From Heterocephalus glaber (taxonomy: Eukaryota; Chordata; Mammalia; Rodentia; Bathyergidae), in NCBI RefSeq assembly GCF_000247695.1, contig NW_004624781.1, forward strand, positions 12,507,468-12,571,467: DNA of 64,000 nucleotides, in the 5' to 3' direction. This document shows positions 43,110 to 55,096 of this stretch, piece after piece (position 1 is the first letter of the stretch; the number at the start of each line of letters is the position of its first letter). The notes under the pieces were generated by a model, which searched no databases, was not told the DNA's origin, and saw nothing but the letters and a program-made list of their open reading frames with translations. A program made the position numbers and the translations under genes.

Positions 43110-43485
43110 CTGGGTTAATTGGCAGTCCCTCTTGAATAACAAAGCTAGATCCATACCCTGTGCCATATGCAAATACATTTCAAATCAATTACAATATAAT
43201 TTTAATAAAAGCCAGAGACATGGCTCAGTTTTGAAAACTTCCCTAGCTTGTGTGAGGCCCTAAATATGATCCCTGGTATCACAAAACAATTTTATTTTAA
43301 TTTAAAAATTAGAACTATTAGAAAAAATGGAGAATATTTGTGTTGCTTAAGGATTGGGGTAATCTTTTCAAACAAGACCAGAAACATACTATAAGCAAAA
43401 CAACAACAAAAATCCTGAGGTTTGATAGATATAAATTAAACATTTCAATGTGGTAAAAGACCCCACAAACAGATACAAATGCTAA
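43110..43485 (+). mobile_element. Old L1M ORF2 fragment with an ID SINE inside
   Basis: GCTAGATCCATACCCTGTGC and CAAATACATTTCAAATCAAT are on the left; AACTATTAGAAAAAATGGAG and AGATATAAATTAAACATTTC are on the right of the SINE at 43211-43287. Confidence 0.7.
43211..43287 (+). mobile_element. Diverged ID-like SINE
   Basis: CCAGAGACATGGCTCAGTTT, GTGTGAGGCCCTAAATATGA, TCCCTGGTATCAC plus an A-tail. It interrupts L1M. Confidence 0.7.
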
Positions 43486-43612
43486 CCAGTGAGAAATGTT
43501 CACTTAACACCTATAATGAGGAGAACTCCTACATGACAGTTAGAGGTTGTCCTGCCCTTCTGAAAGCTGCAGAGATGTGTCTTGTGACCTGCCCTTGTGT
43601 CTTGGCAGGTGG

Positions 43613-44056
43613 TGATTTAGTTACTTTCTCATTGCTGGCACAAAATACTAGACACCCACAAGTTAAAGGAGTAAAGGTTTATTTAGCTCACAGTTTATAG
43701 AGGTTTCAGTCCATAGTTGGCTGGCTCCAAGGCAGAGCAGCATGGCAGAGGGACATCACAGAGAAGAAACAGTCCATGGCAAGGTAAGCAGGAGGCAGTA
43801 AGAGCAGCAGTGAGTGCATCTTTCCCTCTTTATTCCATCCCGGCTAGAAGCCTATTGGTTGGTGCCACTCATATCCAGGGTGGATCTTCTGTCTTCAGTA
43901 AATCCATTCAGCCACACCCAGAACTATGCTAATTCCAATCAGTGGGCTAATAGGGTTATCACACACATAATCACACCCTAGATCCAGCTACCTCCAGAAA
44001 GCCCCACCTATGAATGCATGAGGCTTTGAGGGAACATCTAGATACAAGCTATAACA
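43613..44056 (-). mobile_element. MaLR-like solo LTR, antisense, complete (copy C)
   Basis: 444 bp with TG...CA ends (TGATTTAGTTAC ... GCTATAACA). An exact 5-bp TSD (ggtgg) lies at 43608-43612 and 44057-44061. It is the same length as the copy at 60543-60987. Confidence 0.85.
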
Positions 44057-44230
44057 GGTGGCTACATAGGTTATGAGACAATAGCCATATTTTAGAGAAT
44101 ATATAACATAAACAACATTAAATAATATAATCCATTAATTCTATTTAAATTTCTTTAGCAGCAACTGGGATTTGCAAGATGCCTCATGCACATATGTGCT
44201 TGGCCTGGCCTGCATCCCTTACCATCCTGA

Positions 44231-44316
44231 TTTTTTTTTTTTGGTACCAGGGATCGAACTTGGGTCCTTGCACTTGCGCAGCAGGCGGCAAAACCGCTGA
44301 GCTAAATCCCCGGCCC
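44231..44316 (-). mobile_element. ID-type SINE, antisense
   Basis: T-tract, GGTACCAGGGATCGAACTTG and reverse body to AAATCCCCGGCCC. The TSD ccatcctga lies at 44222-44230 and 44318-44326. Confidence 0.94.
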
Positions 44317-44402
44317 TCCATCCTGATTTTTGATGCTACCTCTAGCAACTCTCCTCCTCGTCATCCTGCTCCTCACAGCCTCCTTACTGAATAATACATA
44401 GT

Positions 44403-44800
44403 GATCCATTTTGCGTTGCTTTAACAAACTACCTGAGACAGTGTGGTTTATAAGGAAAAAAAAGTGTGTTTGGGCCCACAGTTTTGGAGGCTGAAAACTC
44501 TAAGCTCAGGGGCCCCATCTGGCAAGGGCTTCATACCGATCAGAACATGAAAACAACATCACCTCCCAAGCCGGGCATGCAGAAGAGGGCACAAGCATGT
44601 GGGGTGGCCCTGCTTTATAACAAGTCAGGCCTGAGTGCCTAATCCAGTCTCGAGAGACCTGTCGCACCCCTCTGACAGGCCTTAACCCCTCCCTAGGATG
44701 GTGCTCCCAAGATCTAATTCCCTCCCCCTAGGCCTTTCCTCTTAAAAGGTGCTACGGCTCAATACCATTGGAGGACTCCAAGCACCACCACCCCGATCAG
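44403..44800 (-). mobile_element. MaLR LTR, antisense
   Basis: TTAACAAACTACCTGAGACA, GGGCCCACAGTTTTGGAGGC and CCTAGGCCTTTCCTCTTAAA are the reverse of a MaLR LTR. A further piece (CTGGGGACCAAGATTGTAGC) appears at 45130-45185. Confidence 0.65.
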
Positions 44801-44833
44801 AGAGCCCCCTAAACAGCGCCCCCAGCACAGCTG

Positions 44834-45131
44834 TGCCTGGGGACTCAAAGAGTCATCAGCCCTGCTGTTGACAGCAGCCACTATGCCCTGCGCTTCCCAA
44901 GCCTCGCTCTTGAGCAAACATTGTCACTTGTACTCTCTCAAGCCTTGTTCTTGGCAGGAAGCCCCACCCCCCTTTCACTGAACACCCTCTCCCCGTGACA
45001 CTACAAGAGACCCCACAGCCTGTGGGGTCTCTCATGCCACAGTGGTTCTTCTTGGGTTTGTTCTGAAATAAACCTGTTCTGTTGAGCTCATACTTCTGTT
45101 TTCTTCCTCCTTTTTTTCCTAAAAACTGTTA
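44834..45131 (+). mobile_element. Candidate LTR-like insert within the MaLR
   Basis: It separates the two MaLR pieces. AATAAA lies at 45067-45072 followed by a T/C-rich end CTGTTACA, and a perfect 12-bp hairpin (45006-45032) sits just before it. Start point and TSD were not found, so the class is uncertain. Confidence 0.35.
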
Positions 45132-45204
45132 CACTGGGGACCAAGATTGTAGCACGCAAACCTTTAGAAGACAAACCACATCCAATCCACATGACTATGC
45201 TTCA

Positions 45205-45345
45205 GACAGTCTAACATCTGCCCCAGGATCTTTGCACATGCCGTTTTCTTTCTCTGGACATCCTGGCCCCCACACCCACCTTTATGCTTGGTCCTTCATC
45301 ACTCCTCCGATGTCCCCTCCTTGGCCAGGCCTTCCCAAACCATAA
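45205..45345 (+). mobile_element. L2 LINE 3' fragment
   Basis: CCCAGGATCTTTGCACATGC, TCTCTGGACATCCTGGCCCC and CTTGGCCAGGCCTTCCCAAA follow the L2 3' region. Confidence 0.65.
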
Positions 45346-46231
45346 TGGAAGAAACTCTATTTTGCTTCTATTTTGTTCCCAGTACTCAGAGTAGTAACTG
45401 CCCATAATAGAAACTCAAAAACAAAAAATCTGTTGAATCATACAATTAATAAATAACTTCATTTCCTTTGATCCTCACAATACAGAAAACGTGTTTATCC
45501 GGGATGTTTACCTTTCTCAGTTTGGATGCACTACACACCCTGTTGCGTTTTCTTCCATCCCTCCAGTCCCACACTGCTGCCTCCCTGGAATGCTTACATG
45601 CCCACCCTTTCCAAATGTAAGAACGTGAATTACTCCTACCAGAGGGATTCCAGTCTAAACAGCCCTTGTGAAGCGAATGCCTACAAAAACTGCTGCCACA
45701 ATCTGACTTGTTTTACTTTCCTCTGGTTAAGGATACAAAGCAGTCTGTAGGACACTCATGAGTGATTTTTGCAATTTGAAAGCAGTGAGCAAGTCGCTTC
45801 TTAGCATGCCTGTCCTGTGAGAATTTCATTGGTTTTTTATTTGTTTGTGTTTTGTTTTGTTTTTGTCTGACATGTCTTTACTGTCTGAGCGGCATGGGAA
45901 AGAACACTGCAAAGTTCCACTTCCGTACAGATGATATCACACAAAGCCAGCAAGTTGCCCAAAAGTTACGTAACACAGACTACTTGTTCACACAATCACT
46001 GTGTATGTGTGGGCCCCATAATGCCTGCTGACGTGGTAGCAAGCAGAAGACTTAGGCGAAAACCTTTAGTACAGCCATCTTGCTGTACCACACAAATGTC
46101 ATAGTGCCTTAAGAAAATTCCATCTTAAAATGGCATTTCACTCCAGTTTTCTGTGATAATTGCCAGCAGAACCCAAATCCGCTCCGCCACACTCCCTGTG
46201 TCCCCCCACTGTCTCACAAAAGGCAGATCTC
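45346..46231. other. Unclassified sequence
   Basis: No exon or repeat family is recognised, apart from an imperfect GTTTT tract at ~45838-45866. Confidence 0.4.
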
Positions 46232-46338
46232 ATTGGGTGTGGTGGCACAGGCCTATAATCCAGCACTTGGGAGGCTGAGGCAGCAGTGTGGCAAGTTTGA
46301 GGCTAGCCTGGGCTACCTAGCAAGACAGTCTCCAAACA
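46232..46338 (+). mobile_element. B1 SINE, sense
   Basis: GGGTGTGGTGGCACAGGCCT, GGGAGGCTGAGGCAGCAGTG and GAGGCTAGCCTGGGCTACCT. Confidence 0.88.
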
Positions 46339-46561
46339 ATAGGCAGGTCACAGCACAAACCTCAGCGGGCTCCAGCAGAGCACAGTGACCTCTGATAGCG
46401 TTACATCAGGGCCACACGCAAGCAGCCAGTGCTTCATGGAGAAATACAAATAGAAGGTAGAAAGGCAGTCGGTTAAATGTACAAAACTGATAAGCTTTCT
46501 TGCACTTCAGAAATTAAAATGCAGTGCAGGTTTGGGAGCCTGAGTCTGGGTTATTACAGTG

Positions 46562-46925
46562 CAATAGTTTGGATCTGGCATGTTGCCCAATCGTGCCCTG
46601 TTTTAGGTGTGCTCCCCAGAGCAGCACTGTCCGATGGTGGAGACTTTAATAGATGCACCTAGTGGGAGGTATATGTCACTGGGGTCGTGTCTGTGAAGGG
46701 AACTGTGGGCCCCTCTCTCTCACTTTTTTATTCTTCTCAGCCATAGATAAACAGCTTTGTCTACCTCAAGCTCCCTGACATGTTGTGTGATCTCAGCCCA
46801 GGCCCAAGGGCAACAGGGCCACTGCACTGAAAGCTCTCAAACTGTGAGCCCAAGTTAACCTTTTCTCTCTATAAGTTGACTCATCCTAAGTATTTATGGC
46901 AGTCATGGAAAGCTTCATGACACAC
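46562..46925 (+). mobile_element. MaLR-type LTR, sense, diverged
   Basis: ATAGTTTGGATCTGGCATGT at the 5' end; CTCTCAAACTGTGAGCCCAA, CTCTATAAGTTGACTCATCC and CAGTCATGGAAAGCTTCATG at the 3' end follow MaLR order. Confidence 0.6.
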
Positions 46926-48945
46926 ATGATAGAAGTCGGAATGAAGTAGATGCTCAATACAAGTCCAAGCCATGCACCATGGCTCTCCATGGCTTCTCCC
47001 GAGGGGAGAGGAAGTAGTGTTTGTTTGATGTGTTCAGGGATGAGGATGTTGGGCAAAACTATGGTACACCTAGTGGAACGGAGTGGAACGTAAGATGCAA
47101 TAGAGAAGGAATGATGAGTGGTGACAAGGATACTATTAAGTGCTCAGGTAGACATGACAGTCTTGGCCACGAAGGGGACACTGTCTCCCTTGAGACAGGG
47201 AGGCGGCTGAAGAGAAGCTGGTGACAATTCATTGAGCGCCAGGAGCATTTTGCCCCAGACTTCTCAGGAGGTGGAAGGCTGGGCTGCTGAAGGACAGCTG
47301 GCACAAAGAAGAACTTGGTTGGAAGAAGGTTACAAGGTGAGCTCATAAATAAAAATAATTCCCCATGGTGGGAGAGAATAAGGTGGAGAATAACAAGGGA
47401 TAAATGAAAGACTCACAGAGCAGCATTTAGAATCCAGCTAGAGGTGGATCACAGAGCTTTGTGATCAGGCCAAGCAGCAAGGTTCTGTGCTTCATTGGGT
47501 GGTGGTTTGGTTGGTTTGGTCAGTGCTATTTGGACAGCTGCAGGGCACAGGCATAGGAAATTAACACGCGGGGTCACCAGAGGCTGGAGACAGGATAGAG
47601 CTCTGAACAGAAAATCAAGGGTGGAAAGAGGAGGAAATTTATGAGAACAGGCTACTGGTTTAGCATAGGTCCATGCAGGACAGGGAAACAAAAGAAGCCA
47701 AAAGGACTGAGCCACGGGAGAATGAGGAAGGGGCGGAACCCGCAGGTTGAGATGCTGTTATAAATCAGGTATACAGGGAGGGAGGGCGTAGAAAAGGAAG
47801 AAAAGAAAAAAAGGGCCATTACTGAAAAAGGAACTTCAGGTGTATAATTTCAGGCTCTGCCAGGGCCTGTGTGAGCTGCTTGCTAAGGTGGGGAGAAGGT
47901 CAGACCACGGTGAGGCCAGGCAGTGGTGAGTCACTCATCCACGCCCTGGAGATGCCCGGGTCTCCACCAGGAACCGGATGCTGGGCAGGCTGGGGACCAG
48001 GGATCCCAGGGCCCAAGACGCTCGGGGCATCCGGAAGAGATGCGGAGGTGGTGGGAGTGAGGATAAAGCGCAGGCCATGTGGCTGGCTGGCGGGAGGAGG
48101 GGATCAAACCATCAGAAGCAGAACGGAGGCAAGAACGAAGGCGCCCTGCTCCTGACTCCGGCAGGCAGGAGCATTGCACTCGCGGAAAGAGCCTCGTGCT
48201 TCAAAACAGGGAAAGAACTAATGAGCCTTTGTGTGCCGAGCTGGTGGAGACCCTTTGTTCTGAGCGCCAAGTCAGCCTCATGAAGGCCCACGACAGGAAG
48301 AATGAGGGAATGTGTGGACCTTTATAAAACTGATCAACTCGCCAAACCTCAGACAGTGACTGGTTACGGTTGCGGAGTTGTAAGGACAAGTGCAAGAATC
48401 TCAGACCAGGGACGTTGACGAGGACCTCAAAAGACATGAACAAATAAAAAATCTGCCTCAAAACAAAAAGAGGATGTTTATTATGCGGTAGTTGCCAAAG
48501 CTGTTTGACAAAAATTATCAGTTAGACTGAACTGGTTGATGGTGTTGTGGCAGGGAAGGAAGAATGGTAAAATCCCAACCCGTTTCTTAAATGCATCTGC
48601 TGTGCCTTAGGCTACTGCCTGGAACTGGTCACAGGGCCCTGCCTAAGAGCACAGCCCAGGGAAGGGGGAGCCTACGGAGACAGCGCAGCAGTTTTGCCTG
48701 ACTCTTTGAACAGAGGCAGAAATGACCTCTGAAAAACACACCCAGGATAAGATAACTGTGGTCATAACCCCAACACAGGATTTCTCTCAACTTTTCTCAG
48801 AGTGAAGGTTTGCTATGAAGGGTGACCCTGGGGCTGGGTAAAATGTCATTTCTTCTACCCTCTGGTTCTTACTTCACTTGCTTTTTGTTGTATGATCTTT
48901 AACTGTGATTAAGTAAAATATTGTGCTTTCATTTCTTAGATTGAG
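46926..48945. other. Unclassified 2-kb block
   Basis: Several frames of 80-100 codons overlap on both strands around 47870-48460. None shows known domains or plausible splice structure, so I call no gene. Confidence 0.45.
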
Positions 48946-48975
48946 CCTGTGTGTGTGTGTGTCCATGTGTGTGTA
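48946..48975. repeat. (TG)n microsatellite, interrupted
   Basis: gtgtgtgtgtgtccatgtgtgtgta is a short TG tract. Confidence 0.85.
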
Positions 48976-49447
48976 TTTTAGAGTCCCCATCTGTCCCCAG
49001 GAAATGACAGGTACTACCTGAGTTAATGGAAGGTGCTAGGAATGAAAGACATAAGCAAACATCGTTGCTTTTTATTGGTTTGCTTTAGGTAAGAAATTGC
49101 TAATCCTTTGAAGAGAACTTTTAATCCTTTCTGGGAAATCTGTCAACATTGTTGCATATGTTCAATCTGGACAATGATCAGTGACCTTTGTAAATGACAC
49201 AAACCAAGACCATTTCCTCCACTATTCACAACTTCTGCCTTCCCATCAGTTACTTCATACAGCAGCTGCAGGAACCTGCTGAGCACTCAGTCTTGCCCCT
49301 GTGACTGTTTCCCTTCAACCCCTAAGAGATACCCACCCTAAGGCTTGCTGCAGAGCCAAGGATCGGGGTAAGGACAAAAGGGAACCCCCAAAACCTCAGC
49401 CCATACTGAGCCCAGCAACCCATCTAAGTGAAACAACTCACATTTGT

Positions 49448-49500
49448 TAGGATTTTCCCTGCTGAGCATGTGTGAGGCCCTGGGTGCATTCCCAAAACCA
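49448..49500 (+). mobile_element. Diverged ID-like SINE fragment
   Basis: GCTGAGCATGTGTGAGGCCC, TGGGTGCATTCCCAAAACC. Only the 3' half is left. Confidence 0.5.
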
Positions 49501-49504
49501 TCAA

Positions 49505-49568
49505 AAGAAGGAGAAGGAAAAGAGGGAGAAGGAAGGGAAAGAGAAAGGAGGGAGGAGGAGGAGGAGGA
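49505..49568. repeat. Purine-rich (GGA)n tract
   Basis: An A/G-only tract ending in (AGG)n on the + strand. Confidence 0.85.
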
Positions 49569-50549
49569 CTCTCATGACTCAATGGGTTTTCTACTTTATT
49601 AACAAATAGTAAGACTGTTACATGATCTTTGCATATTTCTCTAAGTTCAGACAATTGACAGAATGCTTGGAAAACAAAGGGAATAAGTGGTAGGGGGTAA
49701 AAATCTCATGCCGGTCTTCATCAAACTATGAAAAGAAGCCTGTTAGAAGTGTTTGAAATGTTTCCTAGTAAAATAATGGTTTATTTCCCATCTTTCAGGT
49801 GATTGCTGAGTTCAGAGCCTACCGTGAACACCAGGGTTAGTTCAGTATAAGTGATGTCAGCAGCTGGGCAGCATTTTTATTGTCCTGAGTTGCAAATCAG
49901 CTCAGCAGTAGAGGAAATATTAATTTTAAGTGGCACACCCTCATTTATCTGGAATAAAATAAAAGGTAACATTTCTTTGCCCACCCCCAGCCAAACCATA
50001 GTCTTTAATCTTCTGTTTAAGGCAAAATAGAAAAGAAGGTAATATAGGAGCTTCTCTATGAAAGAAAGAGAGAAAAGAGAGGAAGGAAAAAAGGGATGAA
50101 AGGGAAGGGGAGGGGAGAGAAGGGAGAAGAAGAGAGGAGGAGAGGAACAGAACAGAGCTCACCAGTTCAGAATTCATCCAGCCCAGTCTCTTATACTATT
50201 TTCAGCTACAGCTTATGCAGTGACAGCAGATGTTAACTGGCAGGATGGTAATGCATGAGAAAAGTCAAAGAAAAATAAAGTACGTACCAGTTAATTGTAG
50301 CATAATCCCATTCTGCATTTATGGGCTCTTTGTTTACAAATAAATGACCAATGTATAGTAAACATGAAACAGAATTTTCAGAAAACCAGGGTGCATCTTA
50401 TTTCCTAATCTTTTGAATAAATAGATAAGTACAAACAATGTTTATGCCCTGAAAAGACATTAATAGGTCACGCAAAAGTTCCCTATGCGGTGAGGGGAGA
50501 GCAATCCTGGAAAGCCAAGTGATTCGCCTTAAGCTATCTAGACTCGGGG
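49569..50549. other. Unclassified, with a purine tract
   Basis: 50060-50152 is almost entirely A/G (GA-rich simple sequence). The frames across it are low complexity. Confidence 0.5.
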
Positions 50550-50638
50550 GGCCGGGGATTTAGCTCAGTGGTTTTGCCCCCTGCTGCGCAAGCGCAAGGA
50601 CCCAAGTTCGATCCCCAGTACCAAAAAAAAAAAAAAAA
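50550..50638 (+). mobile_element. ID-type SINE, sense
   Basis: GGGCCGGGGATTTAGCTCAG body and a 16-A tail. It is flanked by tatctagact on both sides. Confidence 0.94.
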
Positions 50639-51345
50639 GGTATCTAGACTTGGAACAGCCACTTTGTGCAATAAAGAGCTTTTGTGCATAAATAAGAGAC
50701 AACCAAGTTAGTCCAAAACTCAGTTTCCTTTTTAAAGTATTTTCTTTAATTTTAAAAATAGTTAATTCACGCAGTGCAAATTTTTATACAAATATACCCA
50801 TCTACAGTGACAGAAAAGTTGATAATTTGGACTAACACACTCAAAACAACTAGAGATGTTGAACGAAATACTAGTGAAAATCTGCTTAAAACAATTAAAA
50901 TCTAAGGAGATAGTGGAGAATCACTGGGCCATCATTCGAGAAAGGGTGAATATCCAGTAAAGTAGGTATAGCATCTGAGACAGTTTTGACCAGGTTGCAT
51001 TTGCAGATTAGGGAAGGTAACTTTCTGGGACTAGGGGGACAAGTGCAGCCCAAGTGCAAACCTTGATCAACTCATCTTTGAGTTATAAGAGTCTCTATCT
51101 TTGAAGCATCTGGGAGTCCCAGAAGATCACAATCTCAGGAACTGCACACAAGTAAACCCACGGGAGGTTGACTGAGTTATTATTCTGGAGAAAATAACAT
51201 TTTGCTAACCTCAAATTCTTTTAACAGATAGGTTTTTAAATACGAAGCCCAGTAACACAATCAAAGATGACCAAGCATACAAGGAGACGAGAACCCATAC
51301 ACAAAAATAAGCAAAAGCTGCAGGTGATTAAAAATGGGCCTATAG

Positions 51346-51404
51346 CTCCCTGCTGCACAAGCACAAGGACCTGAGTTTGATCCCCAGTACCAAAAAAAAA
51401 AAAA
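51346..51404 (+). mobile_element. ID-type SINE lacking its 5' promoter part
   Basis: Only CTGCTGCACAAGCACAAGGA through GATCCCCAGTACC and the A-tail remain. The A box is gone, yet atgggcctata TSDs flank it, so the element inserted as a short form. Confidence 0.88.
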
Positions 51405-52019
51405 ATGGGCCTATAAAGGACTTCCAATGTTGGAGCCATCAGACACAAAGTCTAAATCTGCTCTGGTCACTATGACAAGCAAGGGCAGGAAAGAGTAATA
51501 TTGAACATATTGGCAGAGAACTGGAAACTTTAAAAAAATCCTATGTTGTTTGAAGAATTAGAATTAGACATTCAAAAGTGAAAAAATGTAACAGTTAAAA
51601 TTTACATAATGAAAAGATTTACTATCAGATCAGGCACAGCTGAAGAAAAAAATCTATAAACCAGAGGTCTTGGAGGGTGAATCCCCTCATTGTGCTGTTT
51701 GCCAGGTTTCATGATATCAACACTCCTGTGGTGACCTGCTTCAAGTTACCAATGACTTCACAACCTCTTCACAAACTCACTTTATACAAATTTAATAATA
51801 AGCTGTTTCTGAGGAAAGTACCTATATTTCAGCACAGAGAGTCGAAGGATGGAAAATGCAGACAAGAGGAAACAGAAATGAAAGATAAATGGAAAGCTCT
51901 CACATACCACACAATTAAGCATAATCCTAAAAGGAAAGGAGAGAGAGAGAATGGAATAGAAACAACCTTTGAAAAGATATGACTGAGAGTCCTCCAAAAC
52001 TGATAAAAGACTCACATCT

Positions 52020-52100
52020 GGAGATAGCAGTGTATCTCAGCAGCAGCACAGGTGTCTAGCATGTTCAAGGCCCTGGGTTCAATCCCCAGGACCTCTCCCA
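52020..52100 (+). mobile_element. Diverged ID-like SINE
   Basis: GGAGATAGCAGTGTATCTCA, GTGTCTAGCATGTTCAAGG and CTGGGTTCAATCCCCAGGAC. Confidence 0.7.
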
Positions 52101-52925
52101 TCAAAAGACTTAATTAACAGATTTGAGAAGACTAAGCAGCATAAATAAAAAGATACCCTTACCAAGACACATAATGGGAAAAGTGCAGAAAACCAAAGGC
52201 AAAGAGAAAATTTTAAGATCAAGACTCAGCCAATGGGAAAAATGTAATTTTTTGTAAACAGTCTAAAAGTTAACATTTCAACCTAAATGATAGAAACTGT
52301 GAGATGGTGGGAAAATATCATCAAACTCCTAAATGAGAGTAACTAGAAGTTTGTCACTTGTAAAGGTATCGTTCAAGAATAAAACTTGGATCATTTTTAG
52401 ACAGAAGCTAAGAGAATGTCACCAGTAGACTGCACTTAAGGAAACTCTATAAAGAGGCAGGACAACTTGATCCCAGGTAGAAACACAGAAATGAAAGCAG
52501 GAACAAAAATATTACATCTAACTGAATATAAAACAAGGACATTGTCTCATGGGATTGAGAATGCACCTAGAACTAAAATATTTGACAGTAAAGACATAGA
52601 AGTCATATGGGAAGTAAATGTTTTAAGGTCCTAAAATTATCAGCAAAAAGCGACTGCACCAATTAACATTAGCCTTCTAGTTTGGTAAAGTTGTGCATCC
52701 CTTAAGGGACACATTCCAAGAATGAGTTGGGACATTCCATCATACGGAAATGTAATGATATGTACTTACCCAAGATGACTGCAACATCACTAGGCAACAT
52801 AATCTTAGGGAACTACCGTCACTTACATGGTCCATCATCAACCAAAACATCATCATGTGACACACAGTTATATAGATTCAATGACATCATTTGCAGCCAA
52901 AATCTGCACTGTCGTTTTTGGGGTT

Positions 52926-53012
52926 ATTTTTTATTTGGTACCAGGGATCAAACTCAAGTCCTTGTGCTTGCACAGCAGGTGGCGAAACCACTGAGCTAAA
53001 TCCCTGGCCCTT
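52926..53012 (-). mobile_element. ID-type SINE, antisense
   Basis: TTTTTTATTTGGTACCAGGG and reverse body to AAATCCCTGGCCC. The 15-bp TSD tgcactgtcgttttt lies at 52905-52919 and 53013-53027. Confidence 0.94.
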
Positions 53013-53242
53013 TGCACTGTCGTTTTTTATATAAATTATCACGATGATTCTAGCATTCACTCTAAATTCATACAGTTTTTGTAAAGGCCCTTGGTTAGCC
53101 AAAACAAACTGAAAAAGAAGAACAAAATTAAAGGGCTAACAGTACTTGATTTCAAGACTATTACAATGTAGAGTAATCAAAACATCATAGTATCAGCATA
53201 ACGACTCAAGAATTCATCAATCCAAAAAGAAATTTATAGGCT

Positions 53243-53323
53243 GGGCTGGAGGTTTAGCTCAACGGTGCCAGGGCCTGCCTGTCAAGTGCAAGGCCAGTTC
53301 AATTCCCAGTTCCACAAAAAAAA
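53243..53323 (+). mobile_element. ID-type SINE, sense
   Basis: GGGCTGGAGGTTTAGCTCAA, AGTTCAATTCCCAGTTCC and an A-tail. Confidence 0.88.
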
Positions 53324-54119
53324 GGAATGAAAGAAACTCATAGACTAAAAATCAAAGGGTGAAAAGTATTCCATTCACCTGGACTTCAAAAGCCAACAAG
53401 GATAGCAATTTTATTCTCAGACAAAATAAACTTTAAACTGAAACTGATCAGAAGAGGTGAAGAAAGTCACTACATATTGGTTAAGGAAACAATAAAACAG
53501 GAAGGGATAACAATTAAAATTTATATATGCACCAAATAGCAGGACACCTAACTTCATAAAATAAGTAGTGCTGGACATAAAAGATCAAATAAACTCCAAA
53601 GAAATCACAACGGGTGACCTCAATACCCCACTTTCACAGGGATACAGATGAGCTAAACAAAAAATTAACAAATATCAGAGCTGAACCACACTTTCAAACA
53701 AATAGACTTACAGATATTTATAGTGTTCTACCCTATGACAGGAACATACATTTTTTTACATCAGCACATGAAATTTTTTCCAAAATAGAACACATACTAG
53801 TCCACAAAACCTGCTTAAATAAATACAAAAAGGTAAAGAGTCATCCCATGTATCCTATCAGATCATAGACCACTGAAACTAGAAACCACAGAATTTCCAC
53901 TAACCACTTGACATTAAATAGCATACTCTTGAGCACTCAATGGGTCACAGAAGGAATCCAGTAAGAAATTAAACAATTCCTAGACTCAAATGATAATACT
54001 GCTACAACGTAATAGAACCTATAGGATATAATGAAAGCAATTTTAGAGGTAAAATTATTTCTGTGAATGCTTATATTAGAAAAAAAGAGCTCGGTTGGAG
54101 GTTCATCAGAAGTGCCCAT
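53324..54119 (+). mobile_element. Old L1M ORF2 N-terminal (endonuclease) region, degraded
   Basis: TCAAAGGGTGAAAAGTATTC, AGCAATTTTATTCTCAGACA, GACCTCAATACCCCACTTTC and ACACATACTAGTCCACAAAA follow the 5' part of L1 ORF2. All frames are broken. Confidence 0.8.
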
Positions 54120-54200
54120 GGGCCGGGGATTTAGCTCAGTGGTTCCGGAGCGTGACTCACAAGCACAGGGTCCCGAGTTTGACCCCCGGCAACCCCCTCC
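54120..54200 (+). mobile_element. ID-type SINE, sense
   Basis: GGCCGGGGATTTAGCTCAGT and GAGTTTGACCCCCGGC. The tail is C-rich then A-rich instead of GGTACC. Confidence 0.88.
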
Positions 54201-54796
54201 CAAGAAAAGAAGTCCCCAGAGAGGACTCACTGAAGCCACAGAGTCCAAATCACTTAAACAGCTGAACGGGTAAATACCACCCTGGACAAATACAACTGAG
54301 AACACATCACAGGAATGGAATATCTTACTAAAATGATCTTCATAGCAATTACAGTCTCTCATCCTTCTTGACCTCAATCCTCTGTACTGAGAAAAGAGAA
54401 AATTTAGAAACTAACCCTCCCCACAAAAGACATCCATACACACACAGGATCATGAGAAAACAAGGCAACAAAAGACCTCCAAGATCCCCCAACTCTCCCA
54501 AGGCAGATCCAGGCAGTACAAATGGAGAAGAAAGCAAACACCAGCTAGTGGAGCTGTACATATTGTTTAAAGAAGAGAAAAAGAAACAGTGAATTCAGAG
54601 AGGACATGACCCAGAAGTTTATGGAATTATCATTGAAAATGACCAATGTAGATTTGGGGGGAAACAATTTAAAAATTGGACTAGCTGACCAAAATCACTC
54701 AAAACATGAATTATAAATTTACTGAAGATACAGAATCCATGAAAAGGTATCAGACAGGAATGCCAGATATGAAAAGCTAATGAAATTGAGACTCCA
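54201..54796 (+). mobile_element. L1 ORF1 N-terminal piece within the mosaic
   Basis: The 74-codon frame 54368-54592 reads KRPPRSPNSPKADPGSTNGE..., then EDMTQKFMELSLKMTNV in another frame, the style of an L1 ORF1 start. It sits between two ORF2 segments, so the order is rearranged. Confidence 0.5.
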
Positions 54797-54881
54797 GGGC
54801 CAGGGATTTAGCTCAGTGGTTCCATCTCTTGCCTTGCAAGCGCAAGGACCCGAGTTCGATCCCTGGTACCAAAAAAAAAAA
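54797..54881 (+). mobile_element. ID-type SINE, sense
   Basis: GGGCCAGGGATTTAGCTCAG, GAGTTCGATCCCTGGTACC and an A-tail. It is flanked by (a/g)ttgagact. Confidence 0.93.
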
Positions 54882-54937
54882 GAAGTTGAGACTAAAAAGA
54901 CAATACAAAGAATCAATGATTCAAAGAGCTGGTTCTG

Positions 54938-55096
54938 CTAGGCATGGTGGCACATGCCTCTACTCCCACCACTGGGGAGGCTGAGACAGGAGGATCACTA
55001 TGCATTTGAGGCCAGCCTGGACTACATAGTGAGTTGAAGACTAGCATGAACTACATACTGAGATTCTGTCTCAAAAAAACAAAAATAAATAAATAC
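54938..55096 (+). mobile_element. B1 SINE, sense, with 12-bp TSD
   Basis: TAGGCATGGTGGCACATGCC, GAGGCTGAGACAGGAGGATC, internal quasi-duplication of GGACTACATAGTGAG, GATTCTGTCTC. The exact TSD agagctggttct lies at 54925-54936 and 55097-55108. Confidence 0.95.

Larger units (their letters stand above)
50880..53240 (+). mobile_element. Old L1M 5' UTR/ORF1-region sequence, fragmented
   Basis: Pieces such as AGATGACCAAGCATACAAGG, AAGACACATAATGGGAAAAG and CCAAAGGCAAAGAGAAAATT are typical of the L1M/HAL1 5' region in order. It is interrupted by SINEs and by unrelated sequence at ~51675-51835. No frame is open. Confidence 0.6.
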
